DNA from: an uncultured Clostridia bacterium
GTDB taxonomy: Bacteria; Bacillota; Clostridia; Christensenellales; DTU072
Length of the DNA: 64,000 nt
Assembly: GCA_944363505.1 (NCBI GenBank)
Contig: CALVUD010000001.1
Span: 149,633-213,632 of the forward strand
Direction: 5' to 3'
The notes under the pieces are model-generated. The model was not told where the DNA came from. It saw nothing but the letters and a program-made list of their open reading frames with translations, and made no database searches. Below are positions 1 to 8,354 of this stretch, in pieces. A program made the translations under genes and the position numbers. Every line of letters starts with the position of its first letter. The first letter of the stretch is position 1.

Positions 1-21
1 CGACATTTCAATCGATTATCG

Positions 22-52
22 TAAAAATTTCCCGACCGTCGCGGTCGGGAAA
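22..52 (-). terminator. Rho-independent terminator of the MBG surface-protein gene
   Basis: On the minus strand a perfect 10-bp stem (TTTCCCGACC / GGTCGGGAAA, arms at 43-52 and 28-37, 5-nt loop) is followed by TTTTT. It lies 26 bases past the stop codon of the leftward gene that ends at 78. Confidence 0.85.
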
Positions 53-77
53 CAAGCCGATTACTTAAAAAGCAGAT

Positions 78-1538
78 TTACCACCTGTATTTTTTGCCGC
101 CGTTCTTTTTCCTGCGCTTTTTATCGTCGGCTGCCGCCTTGTCGTTACGGTATTTGACCGCGGCTGCAATCATCAGGAGTATCAGGAACAGCACAACGCC
201 GCAAACGACGAGCGAAATGATGATCGTGTTGTGGAATGCGGAATATATCATTATCGCGCCGTCGGAAGCGTAGGTCTCAAAACTCATGTCTCCGTTCAGA
301 TAGCTGTATTTCGTTATCTTCGTTACGACGCCGTAAGAATCGACCACGACGATGAAATAGTCTTTCGAAGCGTCCAACGAAAGGTTGTTCAACGTGATCT
401 GCAGCGGCTGATCGTCAGGGGTCTTGTCGCCGCCCGAAACGGGACCGTAATAAAACACCGCTTCGAGTATAGAAGTCCAGTCCGCGACGCGGTAGTTACG
501 GATATGTTCTTTCAGTTCCTTGACCTGAGTTGAGTCCTTGTTGTAAATATTTCCCGAATACTCCGTTCCCGGCGCGAACACGCCGACCATGTCCATGGTG
601 ATCGCGGAATCGGGCATTTGTACGGAAACGTCGGTTGCGTTGATGGTCAGCGTACCCGAAACGTAGTTCAAGGTGTAGTTCTCGGAAGCGCCGCCCGACG
701 GCGTTATCTCGTGCACGCCCACCGAAGTCGCCGAAGAAGTTATCGAGGGCAGCTCCGTCAGATCGTCCTCGGCGTTGTCGTCCGCGACAAAGCCGCTGAT
801 GGTATAGGTCAGTTCGGGTATCGGCTGTCCGAAGACGGCTTCCGACGAATTGGCGGATACGGTCAAAGTGCGTTTCAAAACGGTCAGAGTTTGCGGATCG
901 GTGACTCTGTCGTCGGAAATTTCGGAAATAAAATAGTTGGAGGAAGCTTCCCCCTCCAACGCGAAAGACAGGTCGTAAACGCCCGCGTTTACGGGAGTTT
1001 CGGTCGAAACGCCCTTGTCGCGGTCCGTATAAGTTGTAACTATATTTACGTTCGCAAGATCCTTTTGCAAAATACCCGTGAGCGAGATCGTCCTGAGCAC
1101 GGTATTGCCCGAATAAGTGAACACGTTCGCGCCTTGTATGAAAACTTTGACGGGAGCGGGTTCGATAATAAGAGTAAAATCGGCTGTGACCTGATTGACT
1201 TCGGGATCCTCCACGGGTACGCTGACCGTCACGGTATACGTTCCCTCGTTGACGGGAAGCGTCTCCGAACCGTTATAGAAAACGTCGTATTGATCTGCCG
1301 ACACCACCGAATCGTAATGCGTGACGACGATGTCGCGGTACGCTATGCCCGAACCGTTATAGGTCGCCGTAATGCTTGAGGGAGCGGTTATCCCGACGCC
1401 CTGCGATTCGAGCGCCGAAGCCCGGGGCACGTCGCTTGTCGCTCCAACGCCGACGAGCGCCGCCGTAACGGCAAGCGCGACCGCGATCAGAATGAAAGCG
1501 GCTATCGACAAACGTTTAAATACCACGGACGTATTCAT
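78..1538 (-). CDS. MBG-repeat cell-surface protein with C-terminal membrane anchor
   Basis: 486 residues. The first ~45 residues hold a basic start and a long hydrophobic stretch, a signal peptide or signal anchor. The middle (about 45-310) contains beta-sandwich repeats of the MBG/YDG type, seen as recurring phrases such as 'TYNGSGIAY', 'NEGTYTVTVSV', 'FGQPIPELTYTISGF' and 'ASENYTLNYVSGTLTI'. Residues ~311-435 form a separate unrecognised domain. The end is one transmembrane helix followed by a strongly basic tail (KKRRKKNGGKKYRW); no LPXTG motif is seen. This is known of extracellular adhesin-like or stalk proteins; the ligand is unknown. It resembles the giant protein at 56587-64000. The start follows a -10 box by only 6 bases without a Shine-Dalgarno, so the mRNA is probably leaderless. 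It has its own promoter and terminator. Confidence 0.8.
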   Translation of the reverse strand: MNTSVVFKRLSIAAFILIAVALAVTAALVGVGATSDVPRASALESQGVGITAPSSITATYNGSGIAYRDIVVTHYDSVVSADQYDVFYNGSETLPVNEGTYTVTVSVPVEDPEVNQVTADFTLIIEPAPVKVFIQGANVFTYSGNTVLRTISLTGILQKDLANVNIVTTYTDRDKGVSTETPVNAGVYDLSFALEGEASSNYFISEISDDRVTDPQTLTVLKRTLTVSANSSEAVFGQPIPELTYTISGFVADDNAEDDLTELPSITSSATSVGVHEITPSGGASENYTLNYVSGTLTINATDVSVQMPDSAITMDMVGVFAPGTEYSGNIYNKDSTQVKELKEHIRNYRVADWTSILEAVFYYGPVSGGDKTPDDQPLQITLNNLSLDASKDYFIVVVDSYGVVTKITKYSYLNGDMSFETYASDGAIMIYSAFHNTIIISLVVCGVVLFLILLMIAAAVKYRNDKAAADDKKRRKKNGGKKYRW

Positions 1539-1544
1539 ATACTT

Positions 1545-1573
1545 AGATTAACATATTACGCGCGCATTTTCAA
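1545..1573 (-). promoter_or_regulatory. Sigma-A promoter of the MBG surface-protein gene, predicted leaderless
   Basis: On the minus strand: -35 TTGAAA (1568-1573), 17-bp spacer, -10 TAATCT (1545-1550), then AAGTAT and the ATG at 1538. The expected start point falls on the A of the ATG, and no Shine-Dalgarno precedes it. Confidence 0.6.
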
Positions 1574-1600
1574 GCACAAATTTTCAAAAACGCGCCCGAA

Positions 1601-2272
1601 CTATTGAACTCTGACGGAAATTATGCTTATCAGCGGATACGGCAGAGTCTGGAACGCGTTGCCCGCGTAAACGTAGCGCGACTTTGCGAGAATGTCCAGA
1701 GCGTTCAGACTCTCTTCGTCCGTCGCCATACCGAACGCCGCATACTCGCCGTCCCACGACGGATATTCGCCCACGCAGATGAAAAACTGACTCGTGGCGG
1801 AATCGGGGTCGGAGGTGCGCGCCATCGAGATCGTACCCTTGACGTGCTTCAAATCGTTTTCGGGGTGTCCGTTCGACGAAAACTCGCCCTCTATAGGCTC
1901 GACCGCGGTCTCGGGTGTATCCAGTCCGAGCCCGGAATCGGTTTCGTATATCCTGTAACCGCCGCCCTGGATACAGCCGCCCGGAACGACGCGGTGAAAC
2001 GTCAACCCGTCGTAAAAGCCGGAATTTGCAAGATTAATAAAGTTTTCAACGGTTTTAGGCGCCTTTTCGGGATAAAGTTCTATCCTTACCGTCAGCTCCG
2101 AACCGTCCTGCGCGGCGATCGAAAAAGTCGCCACGGGATTTGATTTCGTATTCATACCGTTATCCTCAGCGTTATCGTTAACGCAGCCCGACGCCGCCGC
2201 GGTAAACACGGCGAGCGCGATAAAAATTGCCGCGACTTTCGCTAAAAAGCGCTTATTTGTTTTCCGATTCAT
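1601..2272 (-). CDS. Lipoprotein peptidyl-prolyl cis-trans isomerase, cyclophilin type
   Basis: 223 residues from the ATG at 2272. A longer frame to 2395 exists but runs inside the DUF1292 gene and lacks family similarity, so it was not used. The N-terminus is a lipoprotein signal (basic start, hydrophobic core, lipobox AASGC), so the mature enzyme should sit on the outer face of the membrane. The cyclophilin core is plain: 'NFINLANSGFYDGLTFHRV', 'GGCIQGG', 'KGTISMAR', 'SATSQFFI' and a late 'AFG' motif; FHRV, QGG and QFFI belong to the catalytic pocket. The family isomerises X-Pro bonds and helps fold exported proteins. It overlaps the end of the DUF1292 gene by 20 bases, suggesting one transcript with it and ruvX. 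Confidence 0.88.
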   Translation of the reverse strand: MNRKTNKRFLAKVAAIFIALAVFTAAASGCVNDNAEDNGMNTKSNPVATFSIAAQDGSELTVRIELYPEKAPKTVENFINLANSGFYDGLTFHRVVPGGCIQGGGYRIYETDSGLGLDTPETAVEPIEGEFSSNGHPENDLKHVKGTISMARTSDPDSATSQFFICVGEYPSWDGEYAAFGMATDEESLNALDILAKSRYVYAGNAFQTLPYPLISIISVRVQ

Positions 2273-2612
2273 CGGAGCTGCCGTCGCAATGCACGCCGAA
2301 CTGTTCGTAGTAATCCTTGTCGAACAACGCGAAGGCGGCGTCCAGTTCCTCGTCGGAATCGATGGGCAGGAAAGATTCGTTGCCTTCCTCGTCATAGACG
2401 ACTTCGTTTATCAACAGATCTCCGTCCTCGAAGCCTTCGAGTTCCTCGACGGGTTCGAGGTAAGCGTAGATCTTATGCGTTTCCTCGTCCTCGAGCATGG
2501 CAACCAGGGTGAATTCCACCTCTTCGCCCGTTTCCTCGTCCACCAGGACTATGACCTCTTCTTCCTCGTCCAGATAATCGACGTCGTTGTCGTTTTTGAT
2601 CTTGTCGCTCAT
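2253..2612 (-). CDS. DUF1292 (YrzB-family) acidic protein
   Basis: 119 residues, very acidic, with the DUF1292 pattern: an N-terminal run of Glu/Asp, then 'IVLVDEETGEEVEFTLVAML', 'YAYLEPVE' and 'EEGNESFLPIDSDEELDAA'. The molecular function of the family is unknown. In Bacillus subtilis yrzB follows the yrrK/ruvX gene, and the same order is seen here (ruvX stop at 2631, this start at 2612). The ATG at 2612 is preceded by a good Shine-Dalgarno (AGAGGTG), which fixes the start. Confidence 0.85.
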   Translation of the reverse strand: MSDKIKNDNDVDYLDEEEEVIVLVDEETGEEVEFTLVAMLEDEETHKIYAYLEPVEELEGFEDGDLLINEVVYDEEGNESFLPIDSDEELDAAFALFDKDYYEQFGVHCDGSSDESENK

Positions 2613-2630
2613 ATAAACACCTCTTTTATT

Positions 2631-3047
2631 TTATTTGCAACCGCGGTCCAGATACGCCTGAAGTATCAGCGTCGCCGCCACTTTGTCTATTACTTTTTTG
2701 CGCTTTTCGCGCCTTACACCGCCCTCTATCAGCATTCTTTCCGCCTGAACTGTCGTCAGCCTCTCGTCCAGATAGTCGAGCTTTATTCCGGGAAGATATT
2801 CCTGAAGTCCGTCTCCGAAAGCGCGGGTTACTTCGACCCTCGGTCCCTCGGAGCCGTCCATGTTTATCGGAAGCCCCAGCACGACTTTGTCCACGGAGTT
2901 GTTTTTGACGAAGTCGCGGATATACTCGTAATCGGCGGGCAAGCCGCGGCGCGTGTACGTTTCGTATCCCGAAGCGATTATCCCGGTTATATCCGAAAGC
3001 GCCAGCCCTATCCTGACGTCGCCGACGTCCAATGCGAGTTTACGCAT
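2631..3047 (-). CDS. ruvX: Putative pre-16S rRNA nuclease / Holliday-junction resolvase-like RuvX (YqgF)
   Basis: 138 residues, the normal length. RNase H-like fold with the family motifs: 'ALDVGDVRIGLALSD' (first catalytic Asp), 'VVLGLPINMDGSEGPR', 'LDYLDERLTTVQAE' (catalytic Glu region) and a C-terminal 'VIDKVAATLILQ' (last Asp). YqgF proteins process the 5' end of 16S rRNA and were earlier proposed as Holliday-junction resolvases. It lies between the ABC exporter genes and DUF1292, one base after the permease stop, so it is probably cotranscribed with both. Confidence 0.93.
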   Translation of the reverse strand: MRKLALDVGDVRIGLALSDITGIIASGYETYTRRGLPADYEYIRDFVKNNSVDKVVLGLPINMDGSEGPRVEVTRAFGDGLQEYLPGIKLDYLDERLTTVQAERMLIEGGVRREKRKKVIDKVAATLILQAYLDRGCK

Positions 3048-3048
3048 A

Positions 3049-4770
3049 TCAGCCTCCTATCGCGTTGAAATAGTATTCGGGGCGCTCGGTCAGTTTTCTG
3101 TACGCGAATACCGAAGCCACCGCAAGAATTGTTACGGCGGAACCGAAATAAATGCCGTACAGCGCCCATTCGCCCATATCGCTCGCCACGATCCCCAGCA
3201 CCATGCCTATCACCATATAAACCATCGCAAAACCGGTATTCAGAAGCATCGGTTTCCATACGCGCTTGTTGTTTTTGGTGATCTCGGAGATGTTCGTCCA
3301 GCTGAAATTGGGATTTTTTAAATCCGTATACAGCAGCATACAGTTGGACAATATCCCCATCAGCAGCGATATAAGCGCGATACCCACGATTGCGATAGGA
3401 TTATGGATTTGCATGATAAGCGGGAAAGCTATCAGCACCGCCACGGTCTGAACTACGTTTATGCACATCGCGAAAGCGAGTTTTATGAGCACTATCGTCC
3501 TCGGTGCCAACGGCAGCGCTTTCAGCGCGAATATGTTTTTGCCCTCCAGCGAAAAGCCGATACCCGCTACGCCGCCCGCCACCGCGCCTATACAGCACAT
3601 AAACGTTACCATGCCTATCGAAAACATATCCATGCCCGAACCAATCCACGCCGAGGAAGCGCCGTCCTCCGAAACGGATTCAGGATCCATCGAGAATATA
3701 AAGCGCACGAACGCCATCATCAGGACGGGCATGACGATGCTGATTATCGCGTTCATCAGCAGCGTCGGCGTATTGACGAGCGATTTGAACTCCTTCAGCA
3801 TAAAGCTTTTCACGGGCGTTCTGACCTCGCCTTCGGCGCGCCGTTTACGACGGACGGAAACGCCGCCCGCGGACTCCGCGGACGCGGTAACGGATTTGTT
3901 ATAGAATACGAGCGCCAGCAAAAGGCTGAGCGCGAACAAAACGACTATACCCGCAAGGTAAATAAAGAAATTCCCGGCGGCGTTATGTCCTAACAGCGCG
4001 TTTACTATCGGATAATTGAATATCGTGGCTTTTTTGACGCTTCCGAACGCCTTTAGCGCGTCCGAGCCGAGGTTGAATCCGTCCCCCGAAGCGTTCACGC
4101 CCACCAGAGCGAAATACGCGATCATAACCAAGCAGTACAATACCGCCATGGCTATACCGTTACCCACCCTGCGCTTTTTCATCAGCGACACGACGCGCAT
4201 CACGGGAAGCGAAATTAGCGATATGACTATCATCGGCACGGCGGGCGTCATGAACGCGCCGAGCACCGCGAAAAGATAATAGCACCACGGAATGGGATAC
4301 CCCGAAATATCCAAAGAGGCACCGAAAACGAGCGTTACGGGTAACATTACCGCAATATTTATGCCGAGTTCCGAAAGATACGCTTCGGTGGATTTGACCG
4401 CAAAGACGACGCCCTTTTCAAAAGGCAGGGTCTGTAGAAGCGTCTTGTCCTTGGAAAAATACAGGTAACCCGTCGTGGTTATCACTCCGAAAAACAGCAC
4501 TACGAGCTGGGTGGTGGCGATAAGGACGTAAAGAGTCTCCTCGACGGCGTTTGCTTTGTACGCCGCCGAAGCGAGCTGCATGGCTATCGAAAACTCGAAA
4601 CCGAATATCGCGAGCCCCGCGATTATCGCCAAGGCGATATATCCCGCGCGGGAAAGCCCTTTGCGTTTACCTATTCGGAGCGCCGAATTTTTCTTTGCCG
4701 AGCCGCGGGAATTGAGGCGCGAGATACGGAAAAGAAGCCTGTACTCGGCGAACGCTTTCGCAAGGTTCAT
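3049..4770 (-). CDS. ABC-2 type transporter permease
   Basis: 573 residues from the ATG at 4770, which overlaps the ATPase stop as ATGA; a frame continuing to 4917 runs inside the ATPase gene and was rejected. After a basic N-terminal segment of ~45 residues come about a dozen hydrophobic helices in two bundles separated by a cytoplasmic basic loop near residue 290 ('SVRRKRRAEGEV'), as in large ABC-2 exporters of the YthQ/EcsB kind. Together with the ATPase encoded at 4767-5516 it should form an exporter; the substrate cannot be read from sequence. It is translationally coupled to the ATPase gene and abuts ruvX. Confidence 0.82.
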   Translation of the reverse strand: MNLAKAFAEYRLLFRISRLNSRGSAKKNSALRIGKRKGLSRAGYIALAIIAGLAIFGFEFSIAMQLASAAYKANAVEETLYVLIATTQLVVLFFGVITTTGYLYFSKDKTLLQTLPFEKGVVFAVKSTEAYLSELGINIAVMLPVTLVFGASLDISGYPIPWCYYLFAVLGAFMTPAVPMIVISLISLPVMRVVSLMKKRRVGNGIAMAVLYCLVMIAYFALVGVNASGDGFNLGSDALKAFGSVKKATIFNYPIVNALLGHNAAGNFFIYLAGIVVLFALSLLLALVFYNKSVTASAESAGGVSVRRKRRAEGEVRTPVKSFMLKEFKSLVNTPTLLMNAIISIVMPVLMMAFVRFIFSMDPESVSEDGASSAWIGSGMDMFSIGMVTFMCCIGAVAGGVAGIGFSLEGKNIFALKALPLAPRTIVLIKLAFAMCINVVQTVAVLIAFPLIMQIHNPIAIVGIALISLLMGILSNCMLLYTDLKNPNFSWTNISEITKNNKRVWKPMLLNTGFAMVYMVIGMVLGIVASDMGEWALYGIYFGSAVTILAVASVFAYRKLTERPEYYFNAIGG

Positions 4771-5516
4771 ACTTCCTCCGTCTTGAAAGCGTCCTCGCCG
4801 CCCGTCAGCGTAAGGAACAGCTGTTCCAGCGAAAGGTCGCTGCGCTTTTCTTTCAGCTCCTGCATGTCGCATACGGCGATCAGCTTTCCGCCGTCGATTA
4901 TCGCCACGCGGTCGCATATCTTTTCGACGACCTCCAGGATATGCGAGGAGAAAAACACGGTTTTCCCGGAATCGGCATAGTCGCGCATCGTCTTTTTCAG
5001 AACGTATGCGGATTTGGGGTCAAGTCCCAGCATCGGTTCGTCCAGGATAAAGACCTCGGGTTCGTGAACCAGCGCGGCGATGACGGCGATCTTCTGTTTC
5101 ATTCCGTGAGAATAGTCGGAGATCGTTTCGTCGAGCCTGTCTTTCAGTCCGAAGTCAGAGGCGTATTTATCGGTAAGCTCCGCGCGGCGCGCGCGGCTTA
5201 CTCCGTAGATATCGGATATGAAATCGATATACTGCCGTCCCGTCAGTCCTTCGTACAGAAGATGCTCGTCGGGAACGTAGCCTATCCGTTTTTTTGCGCC
5301 CACGGGGTCGTCGGACATACTGACGCCGCCTATCTTGACAGAGCCTTCCTCGAAGCTCAGTATCCCCGTTATGCACTTTATCGCGGTGGATTTACCCGCG
5401 CCGTTCGGTCCAAGGAATCCGAAGATCTCCCCGTCATTTACGGTAAGACAAAGGGAATCGAGCGCTTTCCTGCCCGTTCCCTTGTAAGTTTTCGACAGTC
5501 CGTTGATTTCGATCAT
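4767..5516 (-). CDS. ABC transporter ATP-binding protein
   Basis: 249 residues. All nucleotide-binding motifs are present: Walker A 'GPNGAGKST' (about residues 36-44), Q-loop region 'IGYVPDEHLLYEGLTG', a variant signature 'YSHGMKQK' (~135), Walker B 'VFILDEP' (~156), D-loop 'LGLDP' and switch His 'SSHIL'. It resembles the EcsA/CcmA/drug-export class that pairs with ABC-2 permeases. It is coupled by ATGA to its permease. Upstream is the rubrerythrin gene, 20 bases away, so the rubrerythrin promoter may read into it. Confidence 0.92.
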   Translation of the reverse strand: MIEINGLSKTYKGTGRKALDSLCLTVNDGEIFGFLGPNGAGKSTAIKCITGILSFEEGSVKIGGVSMSDDPVGAKKRIGYVPDEHLLYEGLTGRQYIDFISDIYGVSRARRAELTDKYASDFGLKDRLDETISDYSHGMKQKIAVIAALVHEPEVFILDEPMLGLDPKSAYVLKKTMRDYADSGKTVFFSSHILEVVEKICDRVAIIDGGKLIAVCDMQELKEKRSDLSLEQLFLTLTGGEDAFKTEEV

Positions 5517-5535
5517 AAAAATTCGGGCTTAAGCC

Positions 5536-6069
5536 TTAATAATTCTCCTTTTCGAGTTCGAAATACGCTTTGGGGTGCGCGCATACGGGGCAAAGGTCGG
5601 GGGCTTCTTTACCGACGTGCAGGTGTCCGCAGTTACGGCAGCGCCATACCTTGGTCTCCTCGCGAGCGAATACCTTGCCCTCTTTTACGTTGGAGAGAAG
5701 TCTGAGGTATCTTTCCTCGTGCGTTTTTTCGATGGCGGCTACGCCCTTGAAGCGCTCCGCGAGTTCGTTAAAGCCTTCCTCGGCGGCAACGCGCGCGAAT
5801 TCGGCGTACATCTCGGTCCATTCCTCGTGTTCGCCCGCGGCGGCGGCGATGAGGTTTTCCTCGAGGTTACCTATTCCGCCCAGCGCCTTGAACCACAGTT
5901 TGGCGTGTTCCTTTTCGTTCAGCGCGGTTTCCTGGAAGATGGCGGCTATCTGTTCGTAGCCCGCTTTTTTTGCGGCGGAAGCAAAATAGTCGTATTTATT
6001 TCTCGCCTGCGATTCACCCGCGAACGCGGTCCACAGATTTTTTTCGGTACGGCTTCCTTTAAGTTCCAT
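5536..6069 (-). CDS. rbr: Rubrerythrin
   Basis: 177 residues. The N-terminal ferritin-like four-helix domain carries the di-iron ligand pattern (E in '[12 protein letters not shown]', '[13 protein letters not shown]', '[10 protein letters not shown]', 'IEKTHEERY'); the C-terminal rubredoxin-like domain holds two CxxC pairs ('CRNCG' and 'CPVC') for one iron. Rubrerythrins reduce hydrogen peroxide in the cytoplasm of anaerobes, fitting an anaerobic host. The start has a strong Shine-Dalgarno (AAGGAG). It has its own sigma-A promoter, divergent from that of rnpB. Confidence 0.95.
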   Translation of the reverse strand: MELKGSRTEKNLWTAFAGESQARNKYDYFASAAKKAGYEQIAAIFQETALNEKEHAKLWFKALGGIGNLEENLIAAAAGEHEEWTEMYAEFARVAAEEGFNELAERFKGVAAIEKTHEERYLRLLSNVKEGKVFAREETKVWRCRNCGHLHVGKEAPDLCPVCAHPKAYFELEKENY

Positions 6070-6114
6070 ATTTATTTCTCCTTATTTTTCTTTCGTCCCT
6101 TTACGGGTAAGGAT

Positions 6115-6143
6115 ATAGTACCATACGCGCCGCGTGAAGTCAA
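6115..6143 (-). promoter_or_regulatory. Sigma-A promoter of rubrerythrin
   Basis: Minus strand: -35 TTGACT (6138-6143), 17-bp spacer, -10 TACTAT (6115-6120), followed by a ~45-base leader with a good Shine-Dalgarno before the ATG at 6069. Confidence 0.7.
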
Positions 6144-6175
6144 CGCCTCGAGACGCCCTTTTGCGAGGTATTTTG

Positions 6176-6204
6176 TTGACAAAAACGCATGCGAGTGATA
6201 TATT
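6176..6204 (+). promoter_or_regulatory. Sigma-A promoter of rnpB
   Basis: Consensus -35 TTGACA (6176-6181), 17-bp spacer, -10 TATATT (6199-6204). The predicted start point at about 6211 coincides with the 5' end expected for RNase P RNA. Confidence 0.85.
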
Positions 6205-6210
6205 TTTTGC

Positions 6211-6523
6211 GTTAGCCGGGCGATCGCACTATTGTGAGGAAAGTCCGAGCATCACAGGGCAGAGCGGCAGAGAAATCCTGCCGGAGGCAACTCCAGGGAA
6301 AGTGCAACAGAAAATAACCGCGAGAACTTCTCGTAAGGGTGAAAAGGTGCGGTAAGAGCGCACCGGCAGTTCGGCGACGAAATTGGCCGTGTAAACCCCG
6401 CTCGATGCAAGAGAAAAGGAAGAACGGGCTGCCCGCCCCTTCCCTCAATCGCTGGAGTCCGCAGGCGACTGCGGACCGAGACAGATGATCGTCCAAGACA
6501 GAACTCGGCTTACAGGCTAACTC
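6211..6523 (+). ncRNA. rnpB: RNase P RNA component
   Basis: The catalytic RNA of RNase P, which removes 5' leaders from tRNA precursors. Conserved elements are visible in order: 'GAGGAAAGTCCGAGC' (6236-6250) of the universal core, 'CAACTCCAGGG', the 'AGGGTGAAAAGGTGCGGTAAGAGCGCACCG' region, 'GTAAACCCC', and the 3' core 'ACAGAACTCGGCTTACAG' near 6499-6516. About 313 nt, ordinary for this RNA. A consensus promoter precedes it and a terminator follows directly. The exact ends are estimates. Confidence 0.95.
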
Positions 6524-6524
6524 A

Positions 6525-6551
6525 AAAAACCCGCCTTTCGGCGGGATTTTT
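6525..6551 (+). terminator. Rho-independent terminator of rnpB
   Basis: Stem CCCGCC / GGCGGG (6530-6535 and 6540-6545) with a 4-nt loop, then ATTTTTG. It closes the RNase P RNA gene. Confidence 0.9.
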
Positions 6552-6752
6552 GATATTTAAGTAAATCTTCACTTCCGCAGCCGAAATCCTTAAGCAACAT
6601 TAAAACGACAAAATTTATTATTATATCGGTAAAGTTTAAAATCACGTATAACGGAATTTGGGCAAAAACCGTCTTTCTTTATCTTTAACTATTCAAAATA
6701 ATTTAACTGAAAACAGCACTTTTATGCGTTTATTCAGGGAAAAAGGCTGAGA

Positions 6753-7520
6753 TTGAAAATAATTGTCAACTTCAGGCGGATAACGGAATATCATAATTTC
6801 ATACGGGGGTTGATTATCATATTAGAAGGCTTTTTCGCGCTACTCAGTAACATTCTGATCCTGAGCGCGGGTATCGACTCGCACAATTCTTTTCCGCACC
6901 CTTTGTCCAAGGAAAAAGAACGGGAATATCTTTTAAAAGCCGCCGCGGGCGACAAGGAAGCGAAGGATATCCTCATAAAACACAATCTAAGGCTCGTCGT
7001 CTACATCGCCAAAAAATACGTCAACTATCCCGACAAGGACGAACTGGTGTCCGTGGGTACTATAGGTCTGATAAAGGCGATAAACAGCTATACCCCCGAA
7101 AAAAGCGCCACTCTCGCGACCTACGCTTCGAGGTGTATCGAAAACGAAATTTTAATGGCGATGCGCGGCTATAAAAAGCGCAAAAACGACGTGTCGATTT
7201 ACGAACGCGTGGGTTCCGACCGCGAAGACGGCGACGTAACGCTGGTGGATATGCTGAAAATAGACGAGGAGGAAGGCGTCTGGGCGGCGGTGGAAAGCAG
7301 GTTCGTCCGTGAAAGTCTTGTAAAACTCATCTCAAAATATCTGACGGAGCGCGAAGCCTTCCTGATCCGCTCGAGGTTCGGTCTGGACGGCTCCGCTCCC
7401 AAGACCCAGCAACAGACGGCGGAGATAATGAAGATCTCGAGATCCTACGTTTCGCGCATAGAAAAAGCCGCCCTGCAGAAGCTGAGGAAGGGAATCAAAA
7501 AAGAACATCTGGAATTTTGA
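6753..7520 (+). CDS. sigK: Sporulation sigma factor SigK (pro-sigma-K)
   Basis: Sigma-70 family factor close to sigma-K: 'HNLRLVVYIAKKY' (region 2.1), 'ELVSVGTIGLIKAINSY' (2.2), 'LATYASRCIENEILM' (2.3-2.4) and a region-4 helix-turn-helix ending 'ISRSYVSRIEKAALQKLRKG'. Ahead of 'FPHPL' lies a hydrophobic segment of ~25 residues, matching the membrane-associated pro-peptide that SpoIVFB removes in Bacillus. Sigma-K directs late mother-cell genes. The TTG at 6753 has a Shine-Dalgarno-like AAAGG; a second in-frame TTG at 6810 would give exactly the 32-residue pro-region length before 'PL' seen in B. subtilis and may be the real start. The gene is intact, with no skin-like interruption, and its stop abuts that of the convergent pseudouridine synthase. 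Confidence 0.85.
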   Translation: MKIIVNFRRITEYHNFIRGLIIILEGFFALLSNILILSAGIDSHNSFPHPLSKEKEREYLLKAAAGDKEAKDILIKHNLRLVVYIAKKYVNYPDKDELVSVGTIGLIKAINSYTPEKSATLATYASRCIENEILMAMRGYKKRKNDVSIYERVGSDREDGDVTLVDMLKIDEEEGVWAAVESRFVRESLVKLISKYLTEREAFLIRSRFGLDGSAPKTQQQTAEIMKISRSYVSRIEKAALQKLRKGIKKEHLEF

Positions 7521-8354
7521 TCAGAAATCGGGAGTTATCTCGAATTTTTTGCCGCCGAGGCGGGAAAGCCGATTGCCTTTCGGGATATTTCCGAAAACGA
7601 GTTTGTACGCGGTAAGATACTGCCGCTTTGCGCGCATAAGGCGGTTAAGATCGAAATCCCCGTACTTGGTATCGCCTACAACCGGGTGTCCGAGGTGAGC
7701 GGCGTGCGCGCGTATCTGGTGGGTTTTGCCCGTATACAGCCTTATTTCGGCATAGGTCAGTTCACCGTCGCGTATCCCGATCGGTCTTATCCCCGTCTTT
7801 ATGGGCACGAAGCCCTTTTGGGGCGCGTCGGAGATCTCGACCAGACCTTTTTCGGAGTCTTTTTTTAAAAATGCGTTGAAAACACCCTCTTTTTCGACGA
7901 CTCCGCCGAGTAGAGCGACGTAATACTTTTCTATCGACGAAGAGCGAAAAAGCGAAACCGCGTCTTCGAAAGCCTTTTCGTTTTTGGCGAATATCAGTAT
8001 CCCGCGCGTGTTGGTGTCCAGACGGTGGAGGGGGATATACTCGGCGTCCGACTCGGCGGATACGAGTTTTGCGAACAGCCTCGTTTCGGTGCCGCGCGGT
8101 TTTACCGCTATCATCACGTCATCGTCCTCGTAAAGCCTTTCGGACTTGAACGACGGGATGCCGTCTTCCGAAAAAATCTTGATTTCGTCGCCGGGATTTA
8201 TAAAAACTTCCTTTTTTACGCGCTTTCCGTTGACGGCTATCCTGCCGTCCGAAAGCATTCTCCTGAATGAAGAAAATTGAAGCCCCGGAAGGAGCTGAGA
8301 AAGGTATTTGCCGAGTTTTACGCTTTTTGCGCCGTCGTAAAGGTAGGACTTCAC
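7521..8354 (-). CDS. RluA-family 23S rRNA-type pseudouridine synthase
   Basis: 277 residues from a GTG at 8354 that overlaps the nrdR stop as GTGA; AGGAG lies 6 bases upstream. An N-terminal S4 RNA-binding domain (residues ~10-60, 'LPGLQFSSFRRMLSDGRIAVNG') is followed by the catalytic domain with 'HRLDTNTRGILIFAKN', whose Asp is the nucleophile, and the late motif 'TGKTHQIRAHAAHLGHPVVGD'. The family converts uridines in rRNA (or tRNA) to pseudouridine; the exact target (RluC/RluD type) cannot be assigned. Frames continuing upstream run through nrdR and are spurious. Coupled to nrdR. Confidence 0.9.
   Translation of the reverse strand: MKSYLYDGAKSVKLGKYLSQLLPGLQFSSFRRMLSDGRIAVNGKRVKKEVFINPGDEIKIFSEDGIPSFKSERLYEDDDVMIAVKPRGTETRLFAKLVSAESDAEYIPLHRLDTNTRGILIFAKNEKAFEDAVSLFRSSSIEKYYVALLGGVVEKEGVFNAFLKKDSEKGLVEISDAPQKGFVPIKTGIRPIGIRDGELTYAEIRLYTGKTHQIRAHAAHLGHPVVGDTKYGDFDLNRLMRAKRQYLTAYKLVFGNIPKGNRLSRLGGKKFEITPDF

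Noticed and set aside
618..1379. 253-codon rightward frame opposite the MBG surface-protein gene
   Set aside because: Arg/Tyr/Val-rich antisense product without any recognisable domain.
6753..7520. Skin-like element interrupting sigK
   Set aside because: The frame is continuous from the pro-sequence to region 4.
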